Positions 10,780 through 22,936 of a stretch of DNA of 64,000 nucleotides are shown piece after piece (position 1 is the first letter of the stretch; each line of letters opens with the position of its first letter). A program made the position numbers and the translations under genes. Under the pieces are notes generated by a model. It made no database searches, was not told where the DNA came from, and was given only the letters and a program-made list of their open reading frames with translations. Location of the stretch: NCBI GenBank assembly GCA_018340805.1, contig JACMZG010001913.1, positions 32,765,257-32,829,256 of the forward strand. The letters run 5' to 3'. The stretch comes from Microvelia longipes (lineage: Eukaryota > Arthropoda > Insecta > Hemiptera > Veliidae).

Positions 10780-11600
10780 ATAAAAAATAAGTTGAAAATT
10801 TTGGTTGCTTATAATTCGAAAACTACTCAAAGGATCTAAACCAAAGTTTTAAATATTGACTAATTATATATCAGATGGAGTCAAAAACTTTTTCAGATCT
10901 TAATTAGTGCTAAAATAAGAGTAGGGGATTAGTGTAAAAAATCTTTTTTTGAGTTTTCTTACAACTTGGAATCTAATTGATAGATCTTGACTTAACTTTA
11001 AACTTAGAATGCTCATAGATCTAAGTAGTCATCTTTAAATTCTTATCGAGACCCATTCGAAAATAATATAGGTTTAGTGCAACACTAAATTTTAAGTGCT
11101 TACAGATTGGATTGTAATCGATGGATCTTGACTAAACTCTACACTTAAACGAGTCATAAATCATGTTTGACCACATTATATGTCTCAACTAATATTCACA
11201 ACTAACAGTTCCTTCACAAATAACAATAGAAGATTAGGGTCAAAAATAAGTTCTAGATGCTTCAATATCGGAATCTAAATGATAAATCTTAACTAAACTT
11301 CAAACTTAGACTACTTATGGGTTAGAATGAACATATTTGTTGACCCATCGAATTTAGTTCTCAAATAACCATATGGAGTTAGTGTAAGGAAAACAAATTT
11401 GAGTCTTATATCTCGGACTTTCATCGATAGAGCTTGACTAAACTTTAAACTTAGAATCCTCACAAGTCAGAATGAACACATTTCAGGCGTCATCGAGATC
11501 TTTTCTAAAATAATTAAACTAACAATTAATTCAATGTTCAAAGCTAACTGATTGAATCTAGACAAACTAACTCTGACTGTTCACAATGAACACCTTCGTA
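10780..11600. repeat. Degenerate satellite, about 140-bp unit, 5-6 copies
   Basis: A block like GATAGATCTTGACTAAACTT, then AAACTTAGAATGCTCA and AGAATGAACACATTT, recurs near 10969, 11107, 11270, 11412 and 11551. Spacing is 138-163 bp. Divergence between units is high, so the array is old. Confidence 0.6.
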
Positions 11601-12090
11601 TCTTAAATAATACTATTCTGTTTTCTAAAATAATAGGTGTTTATTGAATTGTCCAATTCATGGCATATTTTGTGGAGAATATTATTGTTTTCTCAGTAAA
11701 ACACGATTTAAGGATTCTATTTTTGATCGTCAACTTATCGAAACAAGGAACTTACCAAACAATCGTAAAGCGCGGCTCGACAATCGCCTGATAGACAAAA
11801 ACATCTTAAACAACGAATTTTCTTGCTGTTACAGCTGTTAAAAAGTTATATTATTTACAAATAATAAAACTTTTTTTTGATGACTACAGTCCTCATAGAA
11901 ATAATTAATAATTTGTTTCAAAAATAAAATATTTTTCACGCGAAGCTTCGGTAACACTGCTAGTGATATAATAAATAAATAATATTTATCTAAAAAAAAT
12001 ATGAAGAAATTAAAGTAATTAGGTTTTAAAATCCAAGAATTTTAGTATTGTATTCAATAATGTTAGTGGTGTACAAAGTATAAAGTTATA
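11601..12090. other. Unannotated stretch
   Basis: No supported gene. The plus-strand frame 11644-11841 has no recognisable domain. Confidence 0.35.
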
Positions 12091-12149
12091 GCTGTTATAA
12101 CTTAGTTATAACAGCCAATCCTACATAGCAAAGCCTTTCTTGCTATGTA
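12091..12149. repeat. Two adjacent short hairpins
   Basis: GCTGTTATAAC pairs perfectly with 12105-12115 (3-nt loop). TACATAGCAA (12122-12131) pairs perfectly with 12140-12149 (8-nt loop). Confidence 0.7.
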
Positions 12150-12154
12150 TTATT

Positions 12155-12390
12155 ATTATTTATTTACGCAAACTAGCGAGCGAGGCGAGCCCTTTTTACC
12201 ATTAATTATTATGAACATGCACCATTTAGCAAGCGAAGCGACCTTTTTATTGCCAATTATTTTAAACATAAACAATGTAAACAATGTAGCGAGCAAAGGG
12301 AGCCCCTTTTACCATGTATTATATTTTATAATGCAGGCGTGCGATTGTTTCCCTATTTACTCTACCTAGCGAGCAAAGTGAGTCTAATAT
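12155..12390. repeat. Array of family A-type GC hairpin modules
   Basis: Four modules built on AGCGAGCGAGGCGAGCC (variants AGCAAGCGAAGCGACC, AGCGAGCAAAGGGAGCC, AGCGAGCAAAGTGAG), at about 12174, 12231, 12289 and 12368. They are separated by AT-rich spacers often starting CTTTTTACCATT. The module is the palindromic core that occurs one to three times in family A. Confidence 0.6.
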
Positions 12391-13154
12391 TAAATATTTT
12401 TATTTAATGTATTCTTATGATGCAACGCATAACTAGTTAAAGCTATGATAAATGAAGAAAAATATTAGGAAAAAAATTTCTTGATTTATATGATATTATA
12501 CTTTATCTTAAAGTTACTATCAAATCATCACATAAAAGAATCAATTTATTATCACGTGCGCATGTTTATGGCCAGTTTGGCATGTCTATGGTGAAATATA
12601 CTAAAAGCAAACATTTACAACTTTACAATAACCATTTTGCCATTGGTTAGGCCAGTGTGCCGTCAACTGTTTTTGCACTGATTACAATTCTATAAACAAT
12701 TAGAAATTGCAGACACTTGAAATTTGGTATATAGGTAATCATTAGCGTAAACCAATAATGGAATGACCCAGAAGTGGGATAAAGTTAATAGAGTAGTTCT
12801 TGAGATAAATTATTTGATACTTCCGAGTTTACGTATTTTGTACTGTTTACATAAAACTTAATATTCGAGGGTGCTCCATGTTTTTTTTATCTTCAAAATG
12901 AACCTGAAAGCGCCCCACCATTAATAACATCTATACGCTGAAAAGCACTTTTTCTGTATCTTGTTGAAGATAAAAATCTAAAATTAATATGATGGGTACT
13001 TTTAATGTCGCTGTATTTGCAATTCTTGTAGACTTTTAGTTTAAGTGACAGAGCAAAACAGTAGTCAAGCCTGGACAGGTACATTTGCCAAGACATTATA
13101 ATCACATTTCAGATTTTTATGGCCATAAATCAGGTATTTAATTACCACTCAAAA
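12391..13154. other. Unannotated stretch
   Basis: No supported gene or repeat. The frame 12893-13105 on the minus strand is unrecognised. Confidence 0.35.
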
Positions 13155-13262
13155 AATGTTTTTCTTGCCAAGAACTATAAAATAACGTTAGTAAAATATT
13201 AATACTAATATTACATGATTGACATAATTCTGATATGAATTTTCTTTATAAAATTATAGTAA
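13155..13262 (+). repeat. Direct repeat, left copy
   Basis: About 105 bp from AATGTTTTT through GCCAAGAACTATAAAATAAC to AAAATTATAGTAA. Apart from a 3-bp CTT indel and one A/G substitution it is identical to 14557-14662. Confidence 0.85.
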
Positions 13263-13925
13263 AAAAACAAACAAAATTAGCGTATCAAATTATTTAAACA
13301 AATCCATTTGAATATATTATAACAATATAATTTCTTTAGAATTATTTATAAGAATTATTTTAAAAAATTTAAATTTTCTGTCAATAAGAATACATTATGT
13401 TAAACCATCAAAACTTATTACGTGATGAGTTTGTTGAACTGGTTATGTGACGACGAGAAATGGGGCCGGGAAACTGTGGGGAAATTTCAAATGTTATTTG
13501 TTTTCTTTGTAAATATAAAATTGGTTAATAAATCCGAGCAAGATTTTAGGCTTTAGCCCCGTGAATAGCGACATGTTTCTTCAAGAGAAACATTGAAAGA
13601 AAGCTCTGTTTAAAATAAAGCCATTTTGAAAAATGGGTTAATTTGGTCATTTTTCATTCTCAAAACAACTCTAGTTTAAAAGTAGGGTAAGTATTTTTTT
13701 TTAAAGGTTTCGTATTTTTTTTTTCTTGCGGGTTTAGTATCTACTAATTAATGAATCCTTTTAAATTATGTTTATAAGTGAATTATACAAAATCTCCCCG
13801 CTGGCTGTACTCAGAGGATTTTGAAATCAATCCTATAAAAATTATAAATAAATAAATAATAATAAATTTAATAATCAGTTGTATTATTAAATAGTAATAA
13901 TACAACAATATCACCATAAGTGATA
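13263..13925. other. Sequence between direct repeats, left part
   Basis: AT-rich, with no supported gene. It is bounded on the right by a family A copy. Confidence 0.4.
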
Positions 13926-14400
13926 AAAAAAATGGGTACGAGGTATCTCGGACTTTTCCTTACCACATCGGATTTGCAACGCTCATCCTCGCTACTTTTG
14001 ACTCACTTCGCTCGTCCTCAGAATATTAAAATCCCCAAAATTTTCTGCAACAAGAACTTGTCCTCAGACCGTGCATATATTCTCAGCTGTCACTCATCTT
14101 ACAGCTTAACGTTTATGATCCTACAAAATAAATGTTAGATATAATCCTAGATATAATTAACCCTAGATATAACTCAACCGTAGATATAATTGCGTTATTG
14201 AAACGAAAATAACTATGCTTATTTATTACATAAAGGAATACACTGTCACCATTTTAAATAATGTGGATTACTTTTCAAAATGAACAATTTTCTAAAGAAC
14301 GTTCATAAGTCATTTTATAAATTTGATCTAATGCTGATAATAAAATTATTCTTGGCACATTTTTAGTCTTATTCATAACTACAAGTGTTCTTAAGTTCAA
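13926..14400 (+). mobile_element. Dispersed family A copy (3' truncated)
   Basis: GGGTACGAGGTATCTCGGA, CCTTACCACATCGGATTTGC, GACTCACTTCGCTCGTCCTC, a block of repeated TAGATATAAT, TTATTTATTACATAAAGGAA, TCTAATGCTGATAATAAA and TCTTATTCATAACTAC. The CA-rich block and terminal hairpin are absent. The copy has a local expansion of the CTAGATATAA unit (14128-14192). Confidence 0.7.
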
Positions 14401-14556
14401 ATTTAAGTTAAATCTTAAGTTAAGTTAAGGTAAATCTTAAGTTAAATTTTTATTTTACAATACATTTATTTATTCAATTAATTTGTTTTTATATTTATTT
14501 AACCATTTTAATTTTTTTATGAGTTATAATGGTTATTATAATTTTATTTTTTATAC

Positions 14557-14662
14557 AATGTTTTTGCCAAGAACTATAAAATAACGTTAGTAAGATATTA
14601 ATACTAATATTACATGATTGACATAATTCTGATATGAATTTTCTTTATAAAATTATAGTAAT
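14557..14662 (+). repeat. Direct repeat, right copy
   Basis: Near-identical partner of 13155-13262, with flanking sequence that does not match. The interval between the two includes a family A copy. Confidence 0.85.
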
Positions 14663-16497
14663 AAAAGAAACAAAAATGTATTTTTTTTTATACATTTTGT
14701 GTTTTGTTTTGTTATTTGGTTTTAATACTTTTATTAAACTTATAACAGATACAAATAAAACATGATTTTACTAATTCAAAAACATAGAACTTTCCTTATA
14801 AATTTATACGTTATATTTTGATTTCGTATCACTTCGTTCATCCTGTAGTATAGATTGAACGATGTAATTTAAATCCAATTTGGTTATTTATAATAGACGA
14901 TGCATGCTATTTATGAATCCATTTTTACCTGCGCAAAAATGCCTTTTCTTTCTCTCCAAGTAAACTTAGTGCCTTCCACAATGAGTTGGTCCCGATTAAT
15001 AGTAAAACACAATACTTTTGTGTTTACTATTAATTAATTAATAGTAATTGATTATTAGTAATTAATACTTTAATTAATTATTAATTAATTGTGTTTACTA
15101 TTACTATTATTTGTTTACTTTTGTGTTTACTTTTATATACCCTGCTGTATAAATAAGGAAAAGCAGATACTCCTTTGAAGGATTATTAATACCTGAACTT
15201 CTCTAAACCAAATCATTAATAAAAATATTTCCACCCCCGGTTGAATAGAACATTATTATTTATAATTATATATCTTTAACATTGATTGGTATACCTCCAT
15301 TCATGATTATTGTGGGCTTTTCTTTCGTATTATTTAATAAATTCTTATAATTATAACATTAAATTATTATAACTACTAATTAAATTAAAGAAAGCACTTT
15401 TTGGTAAACTGCCATAACTAAAAAAATGAAATAAAAAAATTAGTATAAAATACCCTTGTCAGAAATAATTTTGTGAGATAAAAATAATTTCTTCAATTTA
15501 TATTTTATTTTTTTAGTCTAGACGAAGGAATTGTACATAAAACTTCTGGGTTATACAGCAATAAAAAATGAAAAAAGGTGCATCAAAAGACTCCAATTAT
15601 ATTTTAACAAATTATAAAGTGAAATAATAAAATGAAATAAAATAGTGGGTGTATAAATAAAAAAAATATGTTAGACAAAGAAGTAAAAACTAAAAAAAGT
15701 GCTCAAAGGGTTGCTATTTTTCATATTTTTTTTACAAGACGATTTTTTTTTATTCTTCTTTGTGATGGGAAGAAAACGAATGAAAGAAATAAAAAATATA
15801 AGGTTACAAAAAAACATGCTGCCAGTACCATTGAAAAAAATGATGCTTCTCACGAACCAAACTAGACAAAGTACCACGAACACGGAAGACTATTTTTTTG
15901 CGTAACAACTATTTAATCTTAGATAAAAAAATGTACCATTGATAGAAAAAAAACTCCACCCGCATCTGCTATCATTATCTTTCCTAGACGTTTTTGTTCC
16001 GTTTCTTATTTGTATATAAAAAATATAATATACTTTTTTTTAAAGAAAATTTGGACTAGTTTTAATTTTTATTGATTTTAGAAAGAAAATTGATCGAGAT
16101 TGATTTGGAGACATAATAATTTAATTTCCTATCCTAGCTTTTAAAAAGGTAACTAGCCCTTTAAAATTAATACTGCATATTTACTATTATGCACTGAAGT
16201 ATATAACAATTCATAACAACTTCATTATATTAACATGCAACTTTATTATATTACGTTATAAAATATTTCTTGAATTCAGCTCCCTTAGCAACACAAATAT
16301 AACAATCCAAGTGTTTCTTTCTATACATTACATTACATTACATTTCTATACATTCTAGTACATTACTTAAAGTAATTAATTCAAGAAACCTATTTATTGA
16401 AGGCGCGTTAAAACATCCAGGCACTGACCATGCTCTAGGCTGCTTAGAGTGCTAAGCAGCACTCTATGATGCACTTATGATGCAATGAAAATCATGG
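14663..16497. other. AT-rich stretch with short palindromes
   Basis: No supported gene. Around 15000-15130 TGTGTTTACTATTAATTAAT-like sequence recurs in both orientations. ACATT repeats occur near 16325-16345. Overlapping frames at 15668-15905 on both strands are homopolymer-driven. Confidence 0.4.
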
Positions 16498-16860
16498 ATA
16501 GATAGACTTGTCGCATTAAAATGAAACATAGTGTATTTATTTATTACGTTAAGGTATACTCTTAAACCCAATTGGGTCAACAGATTTTTGACATTTTTTT
16601 AAAAAAACCTATACATTATTCGTATTATAAAACATGAACTGATGCTGATAGTGAGATGGAACTTGGCACATATAGTAGTCTTATACATGGCTAAATGCAT
16701 GCATTTTTCGCGTTTTATGATTTTTCATTGTTTATGACGTTATAAAAATATTTTTGGAAAGCACTACACCTATAGACTGATTTTTGTACAAAGTTTCAAC
16801 TCTCGAGCATATATACACAGATAGCTATAATAATGACAGACTCACATAGTACTAAACTAT
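16498..16860 (+). mobile_element. Family A copy (5' truncated)
   Basis: TTTATTTATTACGTTAAGG, AACTGATGCTGATAGTGAGA, TTGGCACATATAGTAGTC, TTATACATGGCTAAATGCAT, TTTTCGCGTTTTATGATTTT, TTTATGACGTTATAAAAA, AAAGTTTCAACTCTCGAGCA. The GC hairpin modules and terminal hairpin are missing. Confidence 0.7.
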
Positions 16861-16982
16861 GAACACAATAATCTGCGTAGGCTTCCGCGGTTATCTTCAT
16901 GAAGATGAGATCTGTTGGTTGTAATCGCGTCAATGTAGATGTAAAGCATCTTCAGGGATTAGAATCCCTAATCCATAATCCT

Positions 16983-17019
16983 GTTCTAATCCATAATGTA
17001 GAGCATTATGGATTAGAAC
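16983..17019. repeat. Perfect 16-bp hairpin
   Basis: GTTCTAATCCATAATG pairs perfectly with 17004-17019 across a 5-nt loop. Further ATTAGAATCCCTAATC sequence lies just upstream. Confidence 0.75.
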
Positions 17020-17861
17020 ACAAACCCATTTCATCTACATTGAACGAGGGAAGTACCTGAATGAGTGTCCTCTGGGCATAAAACGAATGTTTTTATTTTA
17101 CTGTCTCAGGACATGCGTTTTTGCATATTTAATATCCTTAACATTTGTTATATTCCTTCTTAATATTAAAGGTTTCTAATTGTTTATTTTTTGTGTATCA
17201 GTCTGTTATTTTTTACAATTTTTGCCAAGTGAATAGCACGACACCTGGATGTTATAGGAAGAATAGACAATTAGGACATCTGGTATTCATCTCTCCCATG
17301 GCATATACTAGGCATATTAATGGAATAATATTTCTATTACTAAAAAAAATAATTAATAAATAAATATGAATGGGTAATATAAAAATGATAAATGTCCAAA
17401 ATGGAATAAAATACAACGCATTTAAAATATACATAAATACGATAGTAAAATTAATAAAAATATTAATATTTTGCTTCAATAAATGTGCTTATTTATTGTT
17501 CACTTTGCTCTTGTATATATAAGACGTTAAAGAAGTGTCCTGACTGGAATAAAACTGTAAGATAAAGTATCAATAAAATAGCTAAAATGATAATTTATGA
17601 AAGAAATTCAAATGGAAAAAAGCTTGCTTCCAAATCCCCCCTGTTTTCAAAAGAATAAACACTCCCTTTTGTAAACTTTTCAATTACCTGGCAAGTGCCC
17701 AATTTTTCATACTTTTTCTCGTTTATGCCATAGGTATTAAGAGAAAGTATATTGCGTAAAAGTTAACCGAGGTTTAATCTAAATCTATTTCAGATGTTTT
17801 AGGACATCCTCAGTAGTTTGCACAAAGCAGTATGTATGTGAGAATGTAACTTTAACTATTT
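17020..17861. other. Unannotated stretch
   Basis: No supported gene or repeat. The overlapping frames 17145-17363 and 17252-17479 are on opposite strands and unrecognised. Confidence 0.35.
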
Positions 17862-17990
17862 TATCTCCAATGTATAATGTAAAGTTTAATGACTAGTTTT
17901 TAAGGAGTAAAGAAGCACTTATCACTCCCAAGGAAGTAAAAGTTACTTTTCACTCCCTTGTAAATAAAAAGTGTTTCCTATTTTTGGGTT
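17862..17990 (+). repeat. Dispersed family B, copy 1
   Basis: GTATAATGTAAAGTTTAATG, ACTAGTTTTTAAGGAGTAAA, then an imperfect palindrome built on CACTCCCAAGGAAGTAAAAG and TTTTCACTCCCTT. A closely related copy lies at 63476-63585. Confidence 0.7.
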
Positions 17991-18067
17991 ATTAAGCTAA
18001 TTATATAATTTTTTTTAGAGAACAGGTATTCTCTAAGTTTATACAAGTGACCAACCAATTTTTGTAA

Positions 18068-18246
18068 TTTTTCCGGGGGTGGCACTACTAAAATTTTTAA
18101 GAGGGACCCGATAAAAAAAAATTGTATTAGCTCAAAATCCGTTTTAGGTCAAAAGAAGTTGTTTGGAGCAACGAAAACATTTTGAGTTTTTTTTTTGGTG
18201 GCAGCACCACCTAAATTTATAAGGGGATCCGATCTAACAAAAATTA
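18068..18246. repeat. Diverged duplication of a GGTGGCAC block
   Basis: GGGGTGGCACTACTAAAATT then AAGAGGGACCCGAT (18075-18115) is repeated as GGTGGCAGCACCACCTAAAT then AAGGGGATCCGAT (18196-18234). Confidence 0.45.
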
Positions 18247-18299
18247 GAATAAAACACAACAAAACATATTTAAATAAAATCAACGTCTGCAGATAAAAT

Positions 18300-18480
18300 C
18301 TTTTTAGTAAAATACTATTTTCCCCCTCGCAATTACATACCTCGGCTCTGCTTCGGGAGTTAATAGTCATACCGGGAGTTAATATTTATGAGTTAAACTC
18401 ATAAATACCTCGGCTTCGCCTTGAAAGTTAAATACTTTTGTTCCCTCGGCTTAAGGCTTAGGAATTAACTAACTGCTTAG
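18300..18480. repeat. Degenerate CTCGGCTTCGCCT hairpin modules
   Basis: CTCGGCTCTGCTTCGGGAG, CTCGGCTTCGCCTTGAAAG and CCTCGGCTTAAGGCTTAGG are spaced by AT-rich AGTTAATA/AAACTCATAAATA. The design resembles the family A GC module. Confidence 0.4.
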
Positions 18481-19234
18481 GGAAATAATTGCAATCTTTA
18501 CTCCCTTGATGCATAAATAACTACTATCTCCCAGTACTTTTATATGCCACAGAGTTGAATTTTGATGAAAAATCAAGTTGTGCTTCATAAAAATTAACTT
18601 GTCTCTGATGACTGCAAAATATTTTTAAATATTTTGGAGACACCGGAGACAAAAATAAACACACTGAAAAAATTTAAATTTTGCTGTCTATTAACAGTCG
18701 TTAATAACTCAGCAAATTTTCAAAAAACATAAAATTAAATGATTAAATGTAATTTAATGTAAATTAAAGTTAAGGATCAAACAAAAATTCAAATATACAA
18801 CTGAGCACAAATTATGGAGAATCTTATGTTTATCTAGAGCATTACTGTTTATTAAACACAGAATTTTTTCATCAGAAGATAATTCTAGAAAATTACAAAA
18901 CATTCTCAAAAATCAAACATAGAAAGGAATATTTAAATTTAAAATTTAATTTTTGTCTACAATTCCAATATAGGGGCAACGACTTCTAATAGGTTAATCA
19001 ATTATATACTGTTTTTAAGGCAACAATCTTTTTATAAACTAAACTAAAAATTAAACTAACTTTATTAATAAACAAATTAACAAACAAAAGATATGAATTG
19101 ATGCCGAGAGAGTAACCCCTAGGTATTTAAAATTCCTTACTATCTGTATCATCTTGCCATTTAATTTGTAATTACTTTAATTAAAATTTGCAATGTTTAT
19201 TTCCTTTTATTGTTGAATTACTAAGGTTACAAAG
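18481..19234. other. Unannotated stretch
   Basis: No supported gene or repeat was seen. Confidence 0.4.
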
Positions 19235-19345
19235 CAAGCGAGTTCAGTATCTAAATGCGTGACCGCTGAAAATAAAAGGGATGTTTTTTGACTTCCAGCA
19301 AGCGAAGCTATTCCAAGTTCGAAATAAAATATAAATTAGGCAATT
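19235..19345 (-). repeat. Degenerate family A fragment
   Basis: TGACCGCTGAAAATAAAAGG, CAGCAAGCGAAGCTATTCCA and AAGTTCGAAATAAAATAT match the reverse of the GC-module region with substantial decay. Confidence 0.4.
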
Positions 19346-19957
19346 TTCATATTTTTCAGTAGTTCGAAACGAAGTAGTAGTAAGTATTAACCCGTTCCTG
19401 ATACTAACTACTCAGTATCAGTAATTAGTAAATATTAGTAAAGTTTAAATTTTACTAATTAGTTTTTCATTCATGCAGTTATTTATCATTTGCATGATTT
19501 GGAGAGTTAAAATTATGTTATCATTTTACGAAATATTTATTGGGGGGGGGGCCTCCAAAACAAATCCTTCAGGACCTTTCGGGGATAGTAACTTACAGCT
19601 TGGGAACCATTAATCTAAGCAGATACCCAAATCTGCTGAATCCCACATATTAATATAATTTTTGTATAATTTTAATAGGAACTGTATGTTAAAATTTTGT
19701 GGGATGACGTCAAACATAGATTTAAGAAGAATAAACACATTGGGCAACTGTTCTTTGTTTACTAAATTCTATAACGGCTTTTGAAATCAGATCATCAGAT
19801 TGATTTAAATGTATTGAGTTCTTTCAGGAGAAAATTTATGAGCTGCCTGGAAATTTCCGAAGAAGACAGATGCGCCACTGAGTTCATTGAGAGTTTTTAA
19901 TAGGAATGACGCTTAAGATTTGTGTGATCGATTTATCTTAGAGTCCTGATTTAAATT

Positions 19958-19958
<1 letters not shown>

Positions 19959-20014
<56 letters not shown>

Positions 20015-20022
20015 ATATATAA
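19959..20022. repeat. (TA)n microsatellite
   Basis: TA run with one phase interruption. Confidence 0.95.
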
Positions 20023-20351
20023 TATTGAATGTTTAGACGCCTGGTATCTTTTGTATGAAGCTACTGCTGAAAAATGCAACTCGACTGTAAAGTAATATTT
20101 TATTAGTTAACAAATTTTTAACGATTTCGAAGCGAAACAATCAATTTCATTTTAGGAGCCATAATAATAATTTTTCAGCCATGTTACATAAATATCTTAT
20201 TTTTAAGGCCAACGTCCTAAAGGAGATGTTTGAACTTTTCCGGTGAGTAGACATTTTAGAAAGCCAAATCATTACTTAATTGTCTATTGCTCAACATCTG
20301 TTGTAAATACAAATTAGGTATATTACCACGATAATATACCTACGGATAATA

Positions 20352-21005
20352 TATAGACACCAGGAGCCGGTCCTAAAAAAATGTGAATATTTTTCTACTA
20401 CTTCAAACCAACTATTCTACTATTTCTGAAAATATACCTTAAATTATAAAGGAAAAACTTAATCTGCCTATCTAGGGTGGATAGAACCGAACGAATTTCA
20501 GATTTCAAGTTCCCTGTGGGTTGTGTGCAAAACATGAAGAGAACACTTTTAAAGATGATAAAATTTTCTATAAAGCGAGTGTTTAATCATCAAAATCACT
20601 TAAACCAAAGTTATGGCTCTTTCAATAACCCTGAAAAAATGGTTAATTTATGCAAAGTCAGCGAATTTCTTTGGAGAAATATTGGCTTTTTGTGCATTTT
20701 TTGGCCATTTAACAAATGTCATAACTTTAGTTGTATTTATCCGATTTTGACGACAAAAACACTCGTTTTATAGGAAATTTTGTCAACTTTAAAGAATGTT
20801 TTCTTCATGTTTTGCACACGACCAGCAGGTAACCACTTATTACAAGGAAACTGGAATTTGTGCAATTTTCTAATATTTTGAGATAGCGCATTTATATGAA
20901 GTGCTTGACTATGGATAGGCAGACTATGTTTTTCTTTATAATTTAAGGTATATTTTCAACCAGAACAAAATGAGTCACATTTTTTAGTCCTGGCTCTTGG
21001 ACTAA
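20352..21005. mobile_element. Older long-hairpin element
   Basis: Inverted arms of about 300 bp. Left landmarks: GAGCCGGTCCTAAAAAAATG, AAAATATACCTTAAATTATA, CTGCCTATC, TGTGCAAAACATGAAGAGAA, AGCGAGTGTTT, AAAGTTATG. The complement of the right arm gives GAGCCAGGACTAAAAAATG, AAAATATACCTTAAATTATA, CTGCCTATC, TGTGCAAAACATGAAGAAAA, AACGAGTGTTT, AAAGTTATG in the same order. Identity looks like roughly 75-80%, lower than the 6787-7318 hairpin. The 98-codon frame at 20477-20773 lies in the arms and has no recognisable domain. Confidence 0.75.
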
Positions 21006-22936
21006 TTGTAAAATTTAGTATAAATGTTTACTAATGTATCTTACTTTCTTGCTAAATAAATCAATTGATTTATTGTAACTCGAATTAAGTGTAATTAATT
21101 AACTAGAATTAATTAGTTCATTATTATATTCAATTTATTTCAGTTTCACTGTAGAAACAATATCCACGTGCTTATATTGTGGATACTTTTATTGTGCTTT
21201 TTGGTGGATTTGTTTTATTTATGTTGATTTATTTAAAAAACTATATAAAAGCAATAAATTAAATTCTATAAAGAAATAGGTTACAACAAAAAAAAAACTA
21301 AGGGTATAACATGCTAAAAACGAAATTAGAGAGATTACTAGATAAGGATATTTCATATTTATTGTATGGTTTCATACTTTTATAAAATTCACTAAAATTA
21401 GAGAATATAACTTTTCTGTCTTCATAAGAGTTTAAGTTCATAAAGAGTTTGTGTTTCTGGATTCTTACTGAATAAATAGACTACAAGAGATTCAAGAGCG
21501 TTGAGTTTCGTTTCAAAGTATTAACGATGGAGGGCAATTTTATTCTCATAATTCTCAAAATTGAGCTTCGATTTGACAATATGCATAGCTAAAGCTGAAC
21601 TTTGTTTCTATTTCTACTTCTCTTCCTGAAAACTTAAAATGCTTTACATTTTTTCTTTCTTTTACTAACTTCATCCTATTTTCACCTGACCGACCTATAA
21701 TGAAGGCTCGATATTATTTGTCATTTTTTAATTTCTTTCCCTTTCAAATCTTTCTATTTAGACTTTTCTATTGCACCAAAATGCAAGTCAATCTTTTCTC
21801 ATCTGGACATTCTTCCAGAGTTTCCATTTAGCGTTACTGTACTTCAATGTACTACAATGTACTTAGCGTTACTGTCAACTTCTTAGCATTTTAGCCCGTA
21901 ACATTCACTTTTTTTTCTTTCAGTGTTTAGTATATTTTCAAGACTTTTCATATAATATTACATGTGTATATTGCCGGTTTAGTTTGATATTTTTTTCAAA
22001 TTTTTAATGCCTTCTTATCCTCGTATCCTAAATACTACACTCTTCGGCACTACCTTTCTCAATAAGCTCTTATTATCCCCAAATGTTAGGTCATTTGTTT
22101 AAGAAAAACTTCCATCACCACGTGAACCATTCTCTCACTGTATCCATTGCTTTTTGCTATCTGTTTAATTATATCAGCATCTCAAAAAAATTACTTTTTT
22201 CATAACTACTGAGACAGCTCTCCAGCGAGCGCACTGATCGAAAAGCAGCTAATTTTTTGTTCATTGTGTGATTATTGATGACTTCGGTGTTACAATATCA
22301 CTGAGGATAGGTTTTCTATAAACGTCAAATAATAAACATGACAATCAAGCAAATAAAAAACCACAGAACAGCGTTATTTTCATGATGAAAATTCCCTAAT
22401 AATACTTTAATGAATAAAGAACGTCAGAATTCGCGGCTGTATAACGCATGCTTTACGGCTGTCCTAATAACCGCGTGTATTCTTCTTTATTATATTTACA
22501 AGCATCCTACGTTCTACATCTATTTAGTAGCAGCACAATGTTAAAGCCACTTTAGCAGATGATTATCCGTCACCTTTTATTAAAATCAGTTCACCCGGAA
22601 CCACTAAAAACCAAAATAAAATATTTACATTTTGTAAATATTAAAATATGTTCCTTATTTTATCGAATAAAGGTGTTTCCTGCTTTCAGAAATGATTCCA
22701 GCACTTTTTTCTAAAGGGTAGCCAAAAAAAACTGAAGAAATTACCTCTGTATCATTTGCCCGTAGCACCACTAACACATCTGTCTTTTTGTATTTGTACA
22801 GATTTTAATAATTTTGTTTTAGAACCGTTTTTTATTATATTCTTTAAGATATTATTATTCATAGTTTTTTTAATGGTTTTTTTAGTTTGAAGATGTGCAT
22901 GTAAAAAAGTGAAAATGTTGGATAATGCTGCGAGCC
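21006..22936. other. Unannotated stretch
   Basis: No supported gene or repeat, apart from a short duplication of TTAGCGTTACTGT near 21825-21875. Confidence 0.4.

Noticed and set aside
15668..15905. Three overlapping frames on both strands
   Set aside because: They are driven by A/T homopolymer runs, and opposite-strand overlap argues against coding.
18606..18660. CTGATGA followed by an A/T stem and GGAGAC
   Set aside because: No GAAA box follows and stem II does not close correctly. Not a hammerhead.
20477..20773. 98-codon plus-strand frame
   Set aside because: Lies within the arms and centre of a long hairpin element, with no recognisable domain and no matching frame in the opposite arm.
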